Below are positions 30,992 through 40,424 of a stretch of DNA of 64,000 bases, in pieces; position 1 is the stretch's first letter; each line of letters begins with the position of its first letter. The notes beneath the pieces were generated by a model. That model worked only from the letters and a program-made list of their open reading frames with translations, was not told the origin of the DNA and did not search any database. Source of the DNA: Gemmatimonadaceae bacterium (GTDB lineage Bacteria; Gemmatimonadota; Gemmatimonadetes; Gemmatimonadales; Gemmatimonadaceae); contig JANYHT010000048.1 of assembly GCA_025358925.1 (NCBI GenBank), forward strand, positions 17,331 through 81,330. Reading direction: 5' to 3'. The translations under genes were made by a program, and so were the position numbers.

Positions 30992-33754
30992 ATGACTACG
31001 CCCGACACCAATTCGCTCCCGTCCAACTACGACTTCGCGGCCACCGAGGCCGAGTGGTATCCCCGTTGGTCGGAGCGTGGCGTGTTCACGGCCAGCGCCG
31101 CGCGCGCGGCACATCGTGAACCGTTCGTGATCGTGTTGCCCCCACCCAATGTGACGGCCGTTTTGCACATGGGGCATGGACTCAACAGCACGGTGCAAGA
31201 TGTGCTGATTCGGTGGCGCCGCATGGCGGGTGACGAAGCGTTGTGGGTGCCAGGCACCGACCACGCGGGAATCGCGACGCAAAACGTGGTCGAAAAACAG
31301 CTCGCCGCCGAAGGACACACGCGCTTCGATCTCGGACGCGAGCCATTTGTCGAACGTGTTGAACAATTCGTCGCGCAAACCGGCGGCGAGATCTTGCATC
31401 AGTTGAAATCGTTGGGTTCGAGCGCCGATTGGACGCGCACCGCCTATACGTTTTCACCCGGACTCTCCGTTGCCGTGCGCGAAGCGTTCGTGCGATTGTG
31501 GGAACGCGGTCTCGTGTACAAAGGTCATCGCGTCATTCATTGGTGTCCGCGATGCGGAACGTCGTTATCAGACGAAGAAGCGGAGTTTACGGAGACGGCA
31601 GGGAAGCTGTATCACATCCGTTATCTGCTCGCGGATGATGCATCACAGTCCATCACCGTCGCCACGACGCGTCCGGAAACGATGCTCGGCGACGTCGCCG
31701 TGGCCGTCAATGCGGATGACGCGCGCTATACGCCGTTTGTCGGTCGTGAGTTATTGCTGCCCATCACCGCCGTGCGTATTCCGGTCATCGCGGACAGCTA
31801 CACCGATCCGACATTCGGTTCGGGTGCGGTAAAGATCACGCCAGCACACGATGCGAACGACTTCGATGTGGGCAAGCGGCACGCGCTAACAATGCCGGTG
31901 ATCATCGATGCCGACGGCATTGTGCGCGAAGTAGAACTCGCCGCCGGACGCGTACCGCCATCGCTCGCCGGACTGGATCGCTTTGTTGCGCGCGATCGCA
32001 TTGTCGAATTGCTCACTGCGGAAGGCGCGCTCGTAAAAGTTGAGCCGCATCAACACAACGTGCGCCATTGCTATCGCTGCGACACGGTGGTGGAGCCGCG
32101 TCTTTCCGACCAATGGTTTGTGCACATGCAGCCGCTCGCCGAGAAGGCGCTCGCGGTGCTACGGAGCGGGCAGTTGCGCATTTTGCCCGAGCGCTGGGAA
32201 GCCGTGTATGTGAATTGGCTGGAAGGTATTCGCGACTGGAATATCTCGCGTCAGATTTGGTGGGGACATCGCATACCTGTGTGGTATTGCGATGCGTGCG
32301 ACAGCACCGCCGAGCGCAGCACGCCAATTGTTTCGCGCGATCCCGTGTTGTTTTGTCCGACCTGCGGCGGCGCTGTGCGTCAGGACGAAGACGTGCTGGA
32401 CACGTGGTTCTCCTCCTGGCTATGGCCGTTTTCGACACTTGGCTGGCCGGACCGGAACAGCGCCGATCTCAAAGCATTTTATCCAGGCGATGTGCTCGTC
32501 ACGGCGCCCGAGATTTTGTTTTTTTGGGTGTCGCGCATGGTAATGGCTGGCTGTTGGTTTCTCGATGCAACGCCATTTCACACGGTGTATTTGCATGGCA
32601 CCGTCCGCGATATGCAGCATCGCAAAATGTCCAAGTCCCTCGGCAACGGCATTGATCCGTTGGACGTGGTGCGACTGTACGGTGCCGACGCGTTACGATG
32701 GACCATGGTGGCGGGACTTGGGTTGGGTGTTGATGTGATGCTCGATCCGGACGATCTCGAAAAGTCATTTGCGCCTGGCCGCAACTTCTGCACGAAGTTG
32801 TGGAACATCGGACGGTTTTTGCTGTCGCGTGTTGGCACTGAACACGTCGATCCTATTGGTGTGCTCGCGCCGGAGGCACTCACGGCCGCAGACGCGTGGA
32901 TTCTTGACCGACTCGATCAAGCCATCGCTGATTGTGACGCAGCACTCGGGCCACCGCGACCGTCATTTCGCGGTGCGTGGACAGAGGTCGAGAAGGGTCG
33001 CGGGCTGCGCTTGTCGGAGTATGCTGAAGCAGCGCGGCGCTTTGTATGGAATGAGTTGGCCGATTGGTATCTCGAATCGGTGAAGCCACGCCTCGCCACA
33101 GAAGGTGCGGATCGCGAAGTGGCGCGCGCAGTGCTTGCACATGCGTTTGACGGTGCGTTGCGCCTGTTGCATCCGATGGTCCCGTTCATCACGGAAGCGT
33201 TGTGGCAGCAGTTACCGCAAACGCCGCACCCAGCACTGCTGGCCACGGCAGCATGGCCAAAGGAACGTATCACGCGCGTCCTGAGCGGTGACGCGTTTGA
33301 ATACACGCGCGAAACGGTGCAAGCGATTCGCAAGGTGCGCGCAGAATACAATGTGCAGCCCGGTACTTGGGTTGACGCGGTCCTCGTTGCATCGGGTACG
33401 ATTGCGACGGTGCTTGAGGCACAAATCGAGACGATCGGTGTGATCGCACGGGGGCGCGTCACCGTTGTGCAGGTCGCGCCAGCCGGACTCGCTTCGCGAA
33501 TTGTGTTGGCGAACGGCGTGGAATTAGTGGTGCCGTTGGCCGGGATGATCGACGTCGCGAAGGAACGTCAACGATTGGATGGCGAGATCGCGCAGCTCGA
33601 TAAACAACTCACGGCACTCGACGGTCGATTGGCCAACGAAAAATTCACGGCGAAGGCGCCACCGGAGTTGGTCGACGCCGAACGGGCAAAGGCCGAGGAA
33701 TGGCGTTCACGTTTGGCGCAGCTCACGGCAAAGCTGAAGGCGTTGGGCGAATGA
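30992..33754 (+). CDS. valS: Valine--tRNA ligase
   Basis: 920 residues: the class I HIGH-like motif (TAVLHMGHGLN), the CP1 editing domain (ATTRPETMLGDVAVAVN, ITPAHDANDFDVGKRH), a zinc-like Cys region (CPTCGGAVRQDEDVLDTWF), the KMSKSLGNGIDPLDVVRLYG loop, a helical anticodon-binding domain and a C-terminal tRNA-binding coiled coil (QLDKQLTALDGRLANEKF). The start ATG is 10 bp after the BON gene; its stop overlaps the next ATG. Confidence 0.97.
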   Translation: MTTPDTNSLPSNYDFAATEAEWYPRWSERGVFTASAARAAHREPFVIVLPPPNVTAVLHMGHGLNSTVQDVLIRWRRMAGDEALWVPGTDHAGIATQNVVEKQLAAEGHTRFDLGREPFVERVEQFVAQTGGEILHQLKSLGSSADWTRTAYTFSPGLSVAVREAFVRLWERGLVYKGHRVIHWCPRCGTSLSDEEAEFTETAGKLYHIRYLLADDASQSITVATTRPETMLGDVAVAVNADDARYTPFVGRELLLPITAVRIPVIADSYTDPTFGSGAVKITPAHDANDFDVGKRHALTMPVIIDADGIVREVELAAGRVPPSLAGLDRFVARDRIVELLTAEGALVKVEPHQHNVRHCYRCDTVVEPRLSDQWFVHMQPLAEKALAVLRSGQLRILPERWEAVYVNWLEGIRDWNISRQIWWGHRIPVWYCDACDSTAERSTPIVSRDPVLFCPTCGGAVRQDEDVLDTWFSSWLWPFSTLGWPDRNSADLKAFYPGDVLVTAPEILFFWVSRMVMAGCWFLDATPFHTVYLHGTVRDMQHRKMSKSLGNGIDPLDVVRLYGADALRWTMVAGLGLGVDVMLDPDDLEKSFAPGRNFCTKLWNIGRFLLSRVGTEHVDPIGVLAPEALTAADAWILDRLDQAIADCDAALGPPRPSFRGAWTEVEKGRGLRLSEYAEAARRFVWNELADWYLESVKPRLATEGADREVARAVLAHAFDGALRLLHPMVPFITEALWQQLPQTPHPALLATAAWPKERITRVLSGDAFEYTRETVQAIRKVRAEYNVQPGTWVDAVLVASGTIATVLEAQIETIGVIARGRVTVVQVAPAGLASRIVLANGVELVVPLAGMIDVAKERQRLDGEIAQLDKQLTALDGRLANEKFTAKAPPELVDAERAKAEEWRSRLAQLTAKLKALGE

Positions 33755-35085
33755 TGTACGCGCGACATGTGTTGCTGGTCGGTGCGCTTGCCGCGTCCAT
33801 CATCGCGGGCGCGTGCGCCAACGTCACGGTGCCACCGGGTGGTCCTGAAGACAGAGATCCGCCGTTGGTGTTGAAGACCACACCGTCAAACGGATCTGTT
33901 GGTGCGAAGCCGAAAGCGGTCGTGATTCAGTTTGATGAGGTCATCGCCGAAGCGCCGCGCGGAGCGCAGGACCTCCGGTCGTTGGTGTTCATTAGTCCGA
34001 AGGCCGGATTACCAGAAGTCGAATGGGGACGCACGCGCATTTCCATTCATCCGCGCAAAGGGTGGAAGCCCAATACGGTGTATTCCGTCACTGTCACTCC
34101 AGGCATCGCGGATCTGCGCAACAATACGCTCGATAGTACCATTCGTGTGGTGTTTAGTACCGGTGGCGCCATTCCGCAAACACACATCACCGGTTTGGTA
34201 TTTGATTGGGTGTTGGGCAAAATCGCGCCGAAGGCGTTGGTGGAAGCCGTCGCACCCGACAGCACGACATACCAAGTGTTGAGCGATTCGATTGGTCGCT
34301 ATGACCTGGGCTTTCTCCCGCCCGGACCGTACGTCGTGCGTGCGTTTATCGATAAGAACAACAACCGCGACCTCGATCCGCTCGAAGCGTGGGACACGGT
34401 GGGTGTGACGCTGACGACAACGGCGTCGCTCGAGTTTTACACGTTCACGCATGATACCGTGGGCCTGCGCATCAGTGATCTGTCATTGCTCGACAGCAAT
34501 CGCGTGATCAAGGTGACATTCGACAAACCGTTTGTGCCAGATCAACAATTTGTCCCCGCGCAATTCAAAGTCAAACGGAAGGATTCAACGCTTGTTGGCG
34601 TCAGGAAAGTGGAGACGAGCGTGCAGCGCGGCATCACCGATTCGCTTGCAGCAAAAGTGCGGAGCGATTCGATTCGTGGGAAGGCGGACACGAGCGCGGT
34701 GGCCCGTGCGCGCGCGGATTCAATCACCCGAAAAAACCGCGCCGACAGTGTCTTTGCTGCTGATCGCGCTGATCGTGAGGCACGTCGTCTCGCGATTTTA
34801 CGCGGCGGTCGTCCGCAACCAAAGCGCGACACGACGCCGCTCCCAAAAATGAAACGTCCGATGGTGTACTCCGATGTCTTTATCACGTTGGCGGAGCCTC
34901 TGGATTTTGCATCATCGTACCGCGTGCAGGTGGCGAGCGTGAAAAGCTTGTCGGGGACGGTGCGATCGCCCGCACGCTCGCTCACGACTCCCAAGCCGCC
35001 GAAACGCGACACGTTGCCTGCAGTAAAGCGAGATTCGATCGTGCCGCCCGCTATCCGACGCGACACGTTGCCCCAACGACGGTGA
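33751..35085 (+). CDS. Ig-like domain lipoprotein
   Basis: 444 residues. A lipobox (LAASIIAGAC) marks a lipoprotein; after it, VPPGGPEDRDPPLVLKTTPS and VIQFDEVI belong to an N-terminal SbsA/Big-5-like Ig domain. A middle beta domain (ITGLVFDWV, YDLGFLPPGPYVVRAFID) resembles a carrier/transthyretin-like fold. The C-terminal part is rich in Arg, Asp and Pro. This architecture is widespread in Bacteroidota and Gemmatimonadota. It overlaps valS by four bases and the next gene by GTGA. Function unknown. Confidence 0.85.
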   Translation: MMYARHVLLVGALAASIIAGACANVTVPPGGPEDRDPPLVLKTTPSNGSVGAKPKAVVIQFDEVIAEAPRGAQDLRSLVFISPKAGLPEVEWGRTRISIHPRKGWKPNTVYSVTVTPGIADLRNNTLDSTIRVVFSTGGAIPQTHITGLVFDWVLGKIAPKALVEAVAPDSTTYQVLSDSIGRYDLGFLPPGPYVVRAFIDKNNNRDLDPLEAWDTVGVTLTTTASLEFYTFTHDTVGLRISDLSLLDSNRVIKVTFDKPFVPDQQFVPAQFKVKRKDSTLVGVRKVETSVQRGITDSLAAKVRSDSIRGKADTSAVARARADSITRKNRADSVFAADRADREARRLAILRGGRPQPKRDTTPLPKMKRPMVYSDVFITLAEPLDFASSYRVQVASVKSLSGTVRSPARSLTTPKPPKRDTLPAVKRDSIVPPAIRRDTLPQRR

Positions 35086-35669
35086 GCGCTGCACTACAAA
35101 CGCGCCCTGCACTGTTTATCGACCGTGATGGAACGATCATTGCCGACGCGCACTATCCATCGCTTGCCTCGCAAGTGCGGTTAATACCCGGAGCTGCCGC
35201 CGCGATCGCGCGCGCAAATAGTACCGGTGTCTTAGTGATTGTGGTAACAAATCAGTCGGGCATTGCGCGCGGCATGATCACGTTGGCGCAATACGAAAGT
35301 GTTCGAATGCGGATGGACACGTTGCTCGTCGCCGCCGGCGCGCGCGTTGACGGCACGTTTCATTGTCCGCACTGGCCCGACGTCAATGGTCCGTGCGATT
35401 GTCGAAAGCCGGGGCTTGGTATGTACCGCGATGCCTCCGCGCAGTTCGATATCGATCTGACGCGCTCCGCGTATATCGGTGATCGCTGGCGTGACGTGCA
35501 GCCCGCGATTGCCACTGGTGGGTTTGGCGTTCTGGTGCCGGGCGTTGAAACATCGGAATCTGACGTCGAGAAGGCGCGCACGCACGTGTCGGAGCGCCTA
35601 CGCATTGCGGCATCACTTGGCGACGCCGTGGAGATGTCGTTGGACGCTGTTCGCGCGTCGCACGTCTAG
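35082..35669 (+). CDS. HAD-IIIA phosphatase (GmhB / histidinol-phosphatase-like)
   Basis: 195 residues. Motif I is FIDRDGTI, motif II VVTNQSGIARG, the loop CPHWPDVNGPCDCRKP with Cys/His positions of GmhB-type zinc binding, and motif IV IGDRWRDVQPA. Such enzymes dephosphorylate heptose-1,7-bisphosphate or histidinol-phosphate; the context (purines, a lipoprotein) does not decide between them. The GTG at 35082 overlaps the upstream stop. Confidence 0.9.
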   Translation: MSAALQTRPALFIDRDGTIIADAHYPSLASQVRLIPGAAAAIARANSTGVLVIVVTNQSGIARGMITLAQYESVRMRMDTLLVAAGARVDGTFHCPHWPDVNGPCDCRKPGLGMYRDASAQFDIDLTRSAYIGDRWRDVQPAIATGGFGVLVPGVETSESDVEKARTHVSERLRIAASLGDAVEMSLDAVRASHV

Positions 35670-35679
35670 ACATCATCAC

Positions 35680-36318
35680 ATGCGCATCGGCGTGCTGGCC
35701 TCCGGCGGAGGCTCAAACCTGCAAGCGTTGCTCGATCATTTCGCACACGTCGACAAAGACGCTGGTGAGATTGTCTGGGTTGGATCAAACTCGGCAAGTG
35801 CAGTTGCGTTGGCCCGTGCGACCGCAATGGACATTGCCACCGGCGTAATTGCTGACGCGACGGATGGCGTCGCGATACTCACGCAGCTCGCAGCCGCGAA
35901 TGTAGAGCTATTAGTCCTTGCTGGATATCTCAAGCTTGTGCCGACCAACGTGGTGCACGCGTTCGCCGGCCGCTTGCTCAACGTGCATCCATCCATATTG
36001 CCCGCATTTGGTGGCGTCGGTATGTATGGCGAGCGCGTGCACGCAGCGGTGTTGGCATCAGGCGCTACACAAAGTGGTGTGACGGTGCACTTCGTCGACG
36101 ACGCGTTTGATCGCGGAGCAATTATTGCGCAGTGGCCCGTACCAGTGTTGCCCAACGATACGCCGAGCACATTGGCCGCACGCGTGCTACGCGCTGAACA
36201 TGCGCTATATCCGTTGTGCGTTGCGGCCGTTGCATCCGGTGCCATTACCCTTGGGCCCGATGGACAGTCGCACGGCCGTATAAATCTTGCTGCACTCGAC
36301 ACACTTTTCACTCGCTGA
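35680..36318 (+). CDS. purN: Phosphoribosylglycinamide formyltransferase
   Basis: 212 residues. Purine step 3 with 10-formyl-THF. Conserved: VLASGGGSNLQALLDHF, the AGYLKLVP strand, NVHPSILPAFGG with the catalytic His, and GVTVHFVDDAFDRGAIIAQ. ATG at 35680, 10 bp after the HAD gene. purH follows 13 bp later. Confidence 0.96.
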   Translation: MRIGVLASGGGSNLQALLDHFAHVDKDAGEIVWVGSNSASAVALARATAMDIATGVIADATDGVAILTQLAAANVELLVLAGYLKLVPTNVVHAFAGRLLNVHPSILPAFGGVGMYGERVHAAVLASGATQSGVTVHFVDDAFDRGAIIAQWPVPVLPNDTPSTLAARVLRAEHALYPLCVAAVASGAITLGPDGQSHGRINLAALDTLFTR

Positions 36319-36331
36319 CCGCAGATCATCA

Positions 36332-37864
36332 ATGCCACGTGCTTTACTTTCCGTCTCCGACAAAACCGGACTCGTTCCTTTCGCGACGCGTCTCGTGCAA
36401 CTGGGGTTTGAACTTGTGTCGACGGGTGGCAGCGCGCGCGTGTTGCGCGAGAGCGGTCTCACGGTGCTCGATGTCAGTGATATCACAGGCTTTCCGGAAA
36501 TGCTTGATGGGCGTGTGAAAACGCTGCACCCCGTTGTGCACGGTGGCCTCCTTGCGCGCCGCGACGTACCTGAGCACATGGCGGCGATTGCGGCCCAAGG
36601 TATCGGTCTGATCGATTTGGTGGTCGTAAACTTGTATCCATTTCGCGAAACGGCCGCACGTGCTGGTGTGCATCCCGACGAGGTGATCGAGAACATTGAT
36701 ATCGGTGGCCCATCGATGCTTCGCTCCGCTGCAAAAAACTTCGAAGCGGTGTGGGTGTTGGTCGATCCCGTCGATTACACGCCAGTGCTTGATCTCATCG
36801 CCGCTGGCGCTGACGATCCGGCACTGCGAAAGCTGTTGGCCGAGAAAGTGTATGCGCACACGAGTAGCTACGATGCGGCCATCGCACAGTGGTTCTCAGC
36901 GCAACGGGGCGAACCGTTTCCTGATCGCTATCCATTGGCCTTTGAAAAGCAGCAGACATTGCGCTACGGAGAAAATCCACAACAGCGCGCCGCCTTTTAT
37001 GTCGAACGCCCAGGCGCTGGACTCGGCGCGCTTAAACAATTAGGCGGCAAAGAACTATCGTTTAATAACTTGCTTGATCTCGAAGGTGCGCTCATGGCCA
37101 TCGAACCGTTCAGCGAGCAAGTGGCGTGCGCGATTATCAAACACACAACGCCGTGCGGCCTGGCCACTGGCAGTACTGCATTGGATGCGTATAAAAAAGC
37201 GCTCGCCTGTGATCCGGTGTCCGCCTTTGGGTCGGTGATAGCGTTCAACGTGCCCGTTGACGATGCGACCGCAGAAGCCATCAGCAGTTTGTTTGTGGAG
37301 TGCATATTGGCACCTTCGTTCGCGGATGATGCAGTCGAAATTTTAGGTCGCAAGAAAAACTTGCGAGTCTTGTCTGGATCCGCAGCGTGGCCCACGAACG
37401 GCATGGACTACAAGCGGGTGCGTGGCGGACTATTGGTGCAGGATCGCGCGCCCGTGCCGTCGGTGCAAAACAAGTGGGAGGCGGTCACCAAGCGGCAGCC
37501 AACGCGTGATGAACAGCGCGATTTAAACTTTGCATGGCGGGCCGTGGCTAGTGTGAAGTCGAATGCCATTGTCCTCGTGCGTGACGGCGCCACGATTGGT
37601 ATTGGTGCCGGTCAGATGTCTCGCGTGGATGCATCGTTTGTCGCCGTACATAAAGCGACGAGCGCCGGACATCTTACGGCCGGATCCGCACTCGGTTCCG
37701 ACGCCTTCTTTCCGTTCCGCGACGGGATCGACCACGCGGCCGCTGCGGGTATTCGCGCCATTGTGCAGCCAGGCGGCTCGGTGCGCGACGCTGAGGTGAT
37801 CGCCGCGGCAAATGAGCACAATATGGCGATGATTTTTACTGGGGAGCGACTTTTTCGACACTAG
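36332..37864 (+). CDS. purH: Bifunctional AICAR formyltransferase / IMP cyclohydrolase
   Basis: 510 residues; the last two purine steps. The N-terminal cyclohydrolase has LLSVSDKTGLVPFATRLV and GRVKTLHPVVHGGLLARR; the C-terminal formyltransferase has QTLRYGENPQQRAAFYV, the NNLLDLEGAL block, IIKHTTPCGLATG, DPVSAFGSVIAFN, LNFAWRAVASVKSNAIV and GIGAGQMSRVDA. The gene is complete and ends at a strong terminator. Confidence 0.97.
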   Translation: MPRALLSVSDKTGLVPFATRLVQLGFELVSTGGSARVLRESGLTVLDVSDITGFPEMLDGRVKTLHPVVHGGLLARRDVPEHMAAIAAQGIGLIDLVVVNLYPFRETAARAGVHPDEVIENIDIGGPSMLRSAAKNFEAVWVLVDPVDYTPVLDLIAAGADDPALRKLLAEKVYAHTSSYDAAIAQWFSAQRGEPFPDRYPLAFEKQQTLRYGENPQQRAAFYVERPGAGLGALKQLGGKELSFNNLLDLEGALMAIEPFSEQVACAIIKHTTPCGLATGSTALDAYKKALACDPVSAFGSVIAFNVPVDDATAEAISSLFVECILAPSFADDAVEILGRKKNLRVLSGSAAWPTNGMDYKRVRGGLLVQDRAPVPSVQNKWEAVTKRQPTRDEQRDLNFAWRAVASVKSNAIVLVRDGATIGIGAGQMSRVDASFVAVHKATSAGHLTAGSALGSDAFFPFRDGIDHAAAAGIRAIVQPGGSVRDAEVIAAANEHNMAMIFTGERLFRH

Positions 37865-37893
37865 AGATGTCTGATCGGTTGCGCTAATCGGTT

Positions 37894-37921
37894 GTCTGTG
37901 CCGCTCCCGCAGACCATTTTT
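37894..37921 (+). terminator. Intrinsic terminator after purH
   Basis: A 7-bp stem GTCTGTG/CGCAGAC (one G-U) with loop CCGCTCC, followed by CA and TTTTT, 30 bp past the purH stop. Confidence 0.75.
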
Positions 37922-37983
37922 CGTGATTGTGCCGGACTCGCCGTCGTCGAGCGTCTGTCGCGCTGAAACCCTTTGTCTTTCTC

Positions 37984-40296
37984 ATGACCGCACCCGCAAT
38001 ATCCGCAGGCGTTGCCGATCTCGATTATCGGCCGTCGTACCTTGCCGCTGCGATCGCCGGACTCGCCGTTTTCGTGCTGTATGTGCTGACGCTTGCACCC
38101 ACGACGTCGATGTGGGACACCAGCGAATACATCACCGCCGCGTTTGTGCTTGGCATTCCGCATCCGCCGGGCAATCCGTTGTTCGTGCTGATTGGACGCG
38201 TGTTCGCCATTCTGCCAATCGCGCCAACGGTGGCGATGCGCATCAATGTGTTGGCCGCGGTGTCGAGCGCGGTATCGGCCGGCTTCTGGTTTTTAGTGAC
38301 TGAACGCGTGCTTGTGGGTTGGATGCCACGTCGTTGGCAGCGCATTACTGGTGGTGCGCTCGCGGCACTGATTGGTGCAACCGCATTTAGCGTGTGGAAT
38401 CAGTCGGTGGTCAACGAGAAAGTGTACACGGTTTCGTTGCTCGGACTTGCAGTGATTTGTTGGCTCACGGTCCGGTGGTGCGACGAGCCCGATACGAAGT
38501 CGGCGGATCGATTGCTGGTGCTTGTCGCGTATCTGCTGGGATTGGGTTACGCGAATCACATGGCCGGTATGTTGGCGGCACCTGCGGTTGGACTCGCGGT
38601 GCTGTTACGCGCACCAAAAACCGTGTTGCGTTGGAAGCTGTTAGTGGCGTGCGCTGCGGCCTTGGTGTTTGGTATGACGCCGTTTGCCACGCAGCCCATT
38701 CGCGCCGCGCATTTCCCGGCGATTAACGAAGGTGAGCCCACCGGTTGCGCCATGAAGCTTGAATTTGGCTGCACGTTTAGTGCGCTGACATACGATCGCT
38801 TCAAGTACAATTTTGATCGTGGCCAATACGGAAAGCCGGAACTTGGTGAACGTCAGGCGCCGCTGTCCGCGCAGTTTGGCATGTGGTGGTTGTACTTCAA
38901 ATGGCAGTGGCTGCGCGACGCATACAACGAAAATCCCGGTGTGCAGAACGGGTTGGCCGTCTTCTTCTTTATCCTGTCCGTATTGGGCGGTTGGATGCAC
39001 TTCAAGAAAGACCGACGAAGTTTTCTCTTTTTCGGTCCGCTGATCTTCACAATGACGTTCGTGTTGATCTTCTATCTCAACTTCAAGTACGGACACTCGC
39101 AGTCGCCCGAGCTTGGAGAGTCGGTGAACCGCGAAGTACGCGACCGAGACTATTTCTATCTGTGGAGTTTTTCGGCACTCAGTGTGTGGGCCGCGCTTGG
39201 CCTGATGTACATCTGGGAAACCATTGCCAGTTTGTTTGGCACCGACGACGTGAAGCTGGGTCGCGTAGTCATTGCTGAGCCGCGTGAGCGCAGCTACTTC
39301 ATGGCTGCGCCAATTTTGCTCGTGGCTTTTGTGCCGCTCTTTGGTAATTGGCAGCAAGCGTCACGCGCCAATCAAACCGATACCACCGATTTCGCGCGGG
39401 ATCTCCTCAACTCCGTTGAGCCCTACGGTATTTTGGTGACCGTTGGCGACAACGACACGTTTCCGTTGTGGTATGCGCAGGAAGTGGAAGGTATTCGCAA
39501 AGATGTGATCGTTGCGAATACGTCGTTGCTCAACACCGATTGGTATACGCGACAGCTTATTCGTCGCCCCGTGTACGAGTACGACGCGGCGAAGGGTCCG
39601 GCTATCTATCGCAATCAACAGTGGACCAAGCCAACAGGTCCGCCAGTCAAGATGACGTTCGAAGAAGCCGATGCCATTCCACTCGGCATCCAGATTCCGA
39701 AAAACATGGCTTTTCAGAGCGGCGGAATTATTGCGACGCCGCGTTCGGAGCAGTTGATGCGCGCCGATCAGTTAGTGTTTTTTATGATTCGCGACGCGTT
39801 TCCAGCGCGGCCGATTTACTTCAGTCGCACGGCCGGTGGCTATCCGTATGAGTTGGGTCTCGAGCGATACATCCTCACGCAGGGTATGGCGAAAAAGTTG
39901 CTCGATCACCAAATCGTTGCGGGCAAAGACACCGTGCTCATTCCCGGCGAAGGGTTGGTGGATGTGAAGCGCAGCGAAGCGTTGTGGAATACTGTTTTCA
40001 CCGCGAACAAGTCGCTCGCCAAACGCAACGGCTGGGTGGACGATGCATCTGTTGGCATTCCGGATTTGTATGTCATCAGCGGCATTACATTGGCTGAAGC
40101 GTTGGCGCAGAGCGGTCGGATGAAAGAATCAGAGGCCGTATTTGCAGAGTCGCGCGCAGTGGCGAAAGCGATGCGTCGTGAGAAGGTGTTTGGCTTTGAT
40201 CGACCGCAAACACCGGCTGGATTGTTGGGTGATAGCAGTGCGAGAGAGTTGCCGGTCACGGCACCGGTTAAAACGCCGCCGGCGAAGAAAAAGTAG
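37984..40296 (+). CDS. DUF2723-family integral membrane protein
   Basis: 770 residues. It begins with a long hydrophobic part of about ten TM helices, with TLAPTTSMWDTSEYITAAFV, LGIPHPPGNPLFVLIG and NEKVYTVSLLG, the DUF2723 signature; the Asp/Glu pair is like the catalytic acid sites of GT-C/PMT glycosyltransferases. It ends with a soluble domain (VTVGDNDTFPLWYAQEVEGI) and a Lys-rich tail. It is probably a lipid-linked sugar transferase for envelope glycosylation, by fold inference. The ATG at 37984 is used. tRNA-Ser starts 11 bases after its stop. Confidence 0.9.
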   Translation: MTAPAISAGVADLDYRPSYLAAAIAGLAVFVLYVLTLAPTTSMWDTSEYITAAFVLGIPHPPGNPLFVLIGRVFAILPIAPTVAMRINVLAAVSSAVSAGFWFLVTERVLVGWMPRRWQRITGGALAALIGATAFSVWNQSVVNEKVYTVSLLGLAVICWLTVRWCDEPDTKSADRLLVLVAYLLGLGYANHMAGMLAAPAVGLAVLLRAPKTVLRWKLLVACAAALVFGMTPFATQPIRAAHFPAINEGEPTGCAMKLEFGCTFSALTYDRFKYNFDRGQYGKPELGERQAPLSAQFGMWWLYFKWQWLRDAYNENPGVQNGLAVFFFILSVLGGWMHFKKDRRSFLFFGPLIFTMTFVLIFYLNFKYGHSQSPELGESVNREVRDRDYFYLWSFSALSVWAALGLMYIWETIASLFGTDDVKLGRVVIAEPRERSYFMAAPILLVAFVPLFGNWQQASRANQTDTTDFARDLLNSVEPYGILVTVGDNDTFPLWYAQEVEGIRKDVIVANTSLLNTDWYTRQLIRRPVYEYDAAKGPAIYRNQQWTKPTGPPVKMTFEEADAIPLGIQIPKNMAFQSGGIIATPRSEQLMRADQLVFFMIRDAFPARPIYFSRTAGGYPYELGLERYILTQGMAKKLLDHQIVAGKDTVLIPGEGLVDVKRSEALWNTVFTANKSLAKRNGWVDDASVGIPDLYVISGITLAEALAQSGRMKESEAVFAESRAVAKAMRREKVFGFDRPQTPAGLLGDSSARELPVTAPVKTPPAKKK

Positions 40297-40306
40297 TAAG
40301 TAGTGG

Positions 40307-40393
40307 GGCGTGGTGGCCGAGTGGTTTAAGGCAGCGGTCTTGAAAACCGCCGAACCTGAAAGGGTTCCGTGAGTTCGAATCTCACCTACGCCG
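40307..40393 (+). tRNA. tRNA-Ser (UGA)
   Basis: 87 bases. Acceptor GGCGTGG/CTACGCC, anticodon TGA in CTTGAAA, a long class II variable arm (CGAACCTGAAAGGGTTCC), T arm GTGAGTTCGAATCTCAC. No encoded CCA. A TTTTTT run follows. Confidence 0.95.
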
Positions 40394-40424
40394 TAAATGT
40401 TTTTTGTAGCGCATGCAGGACGAA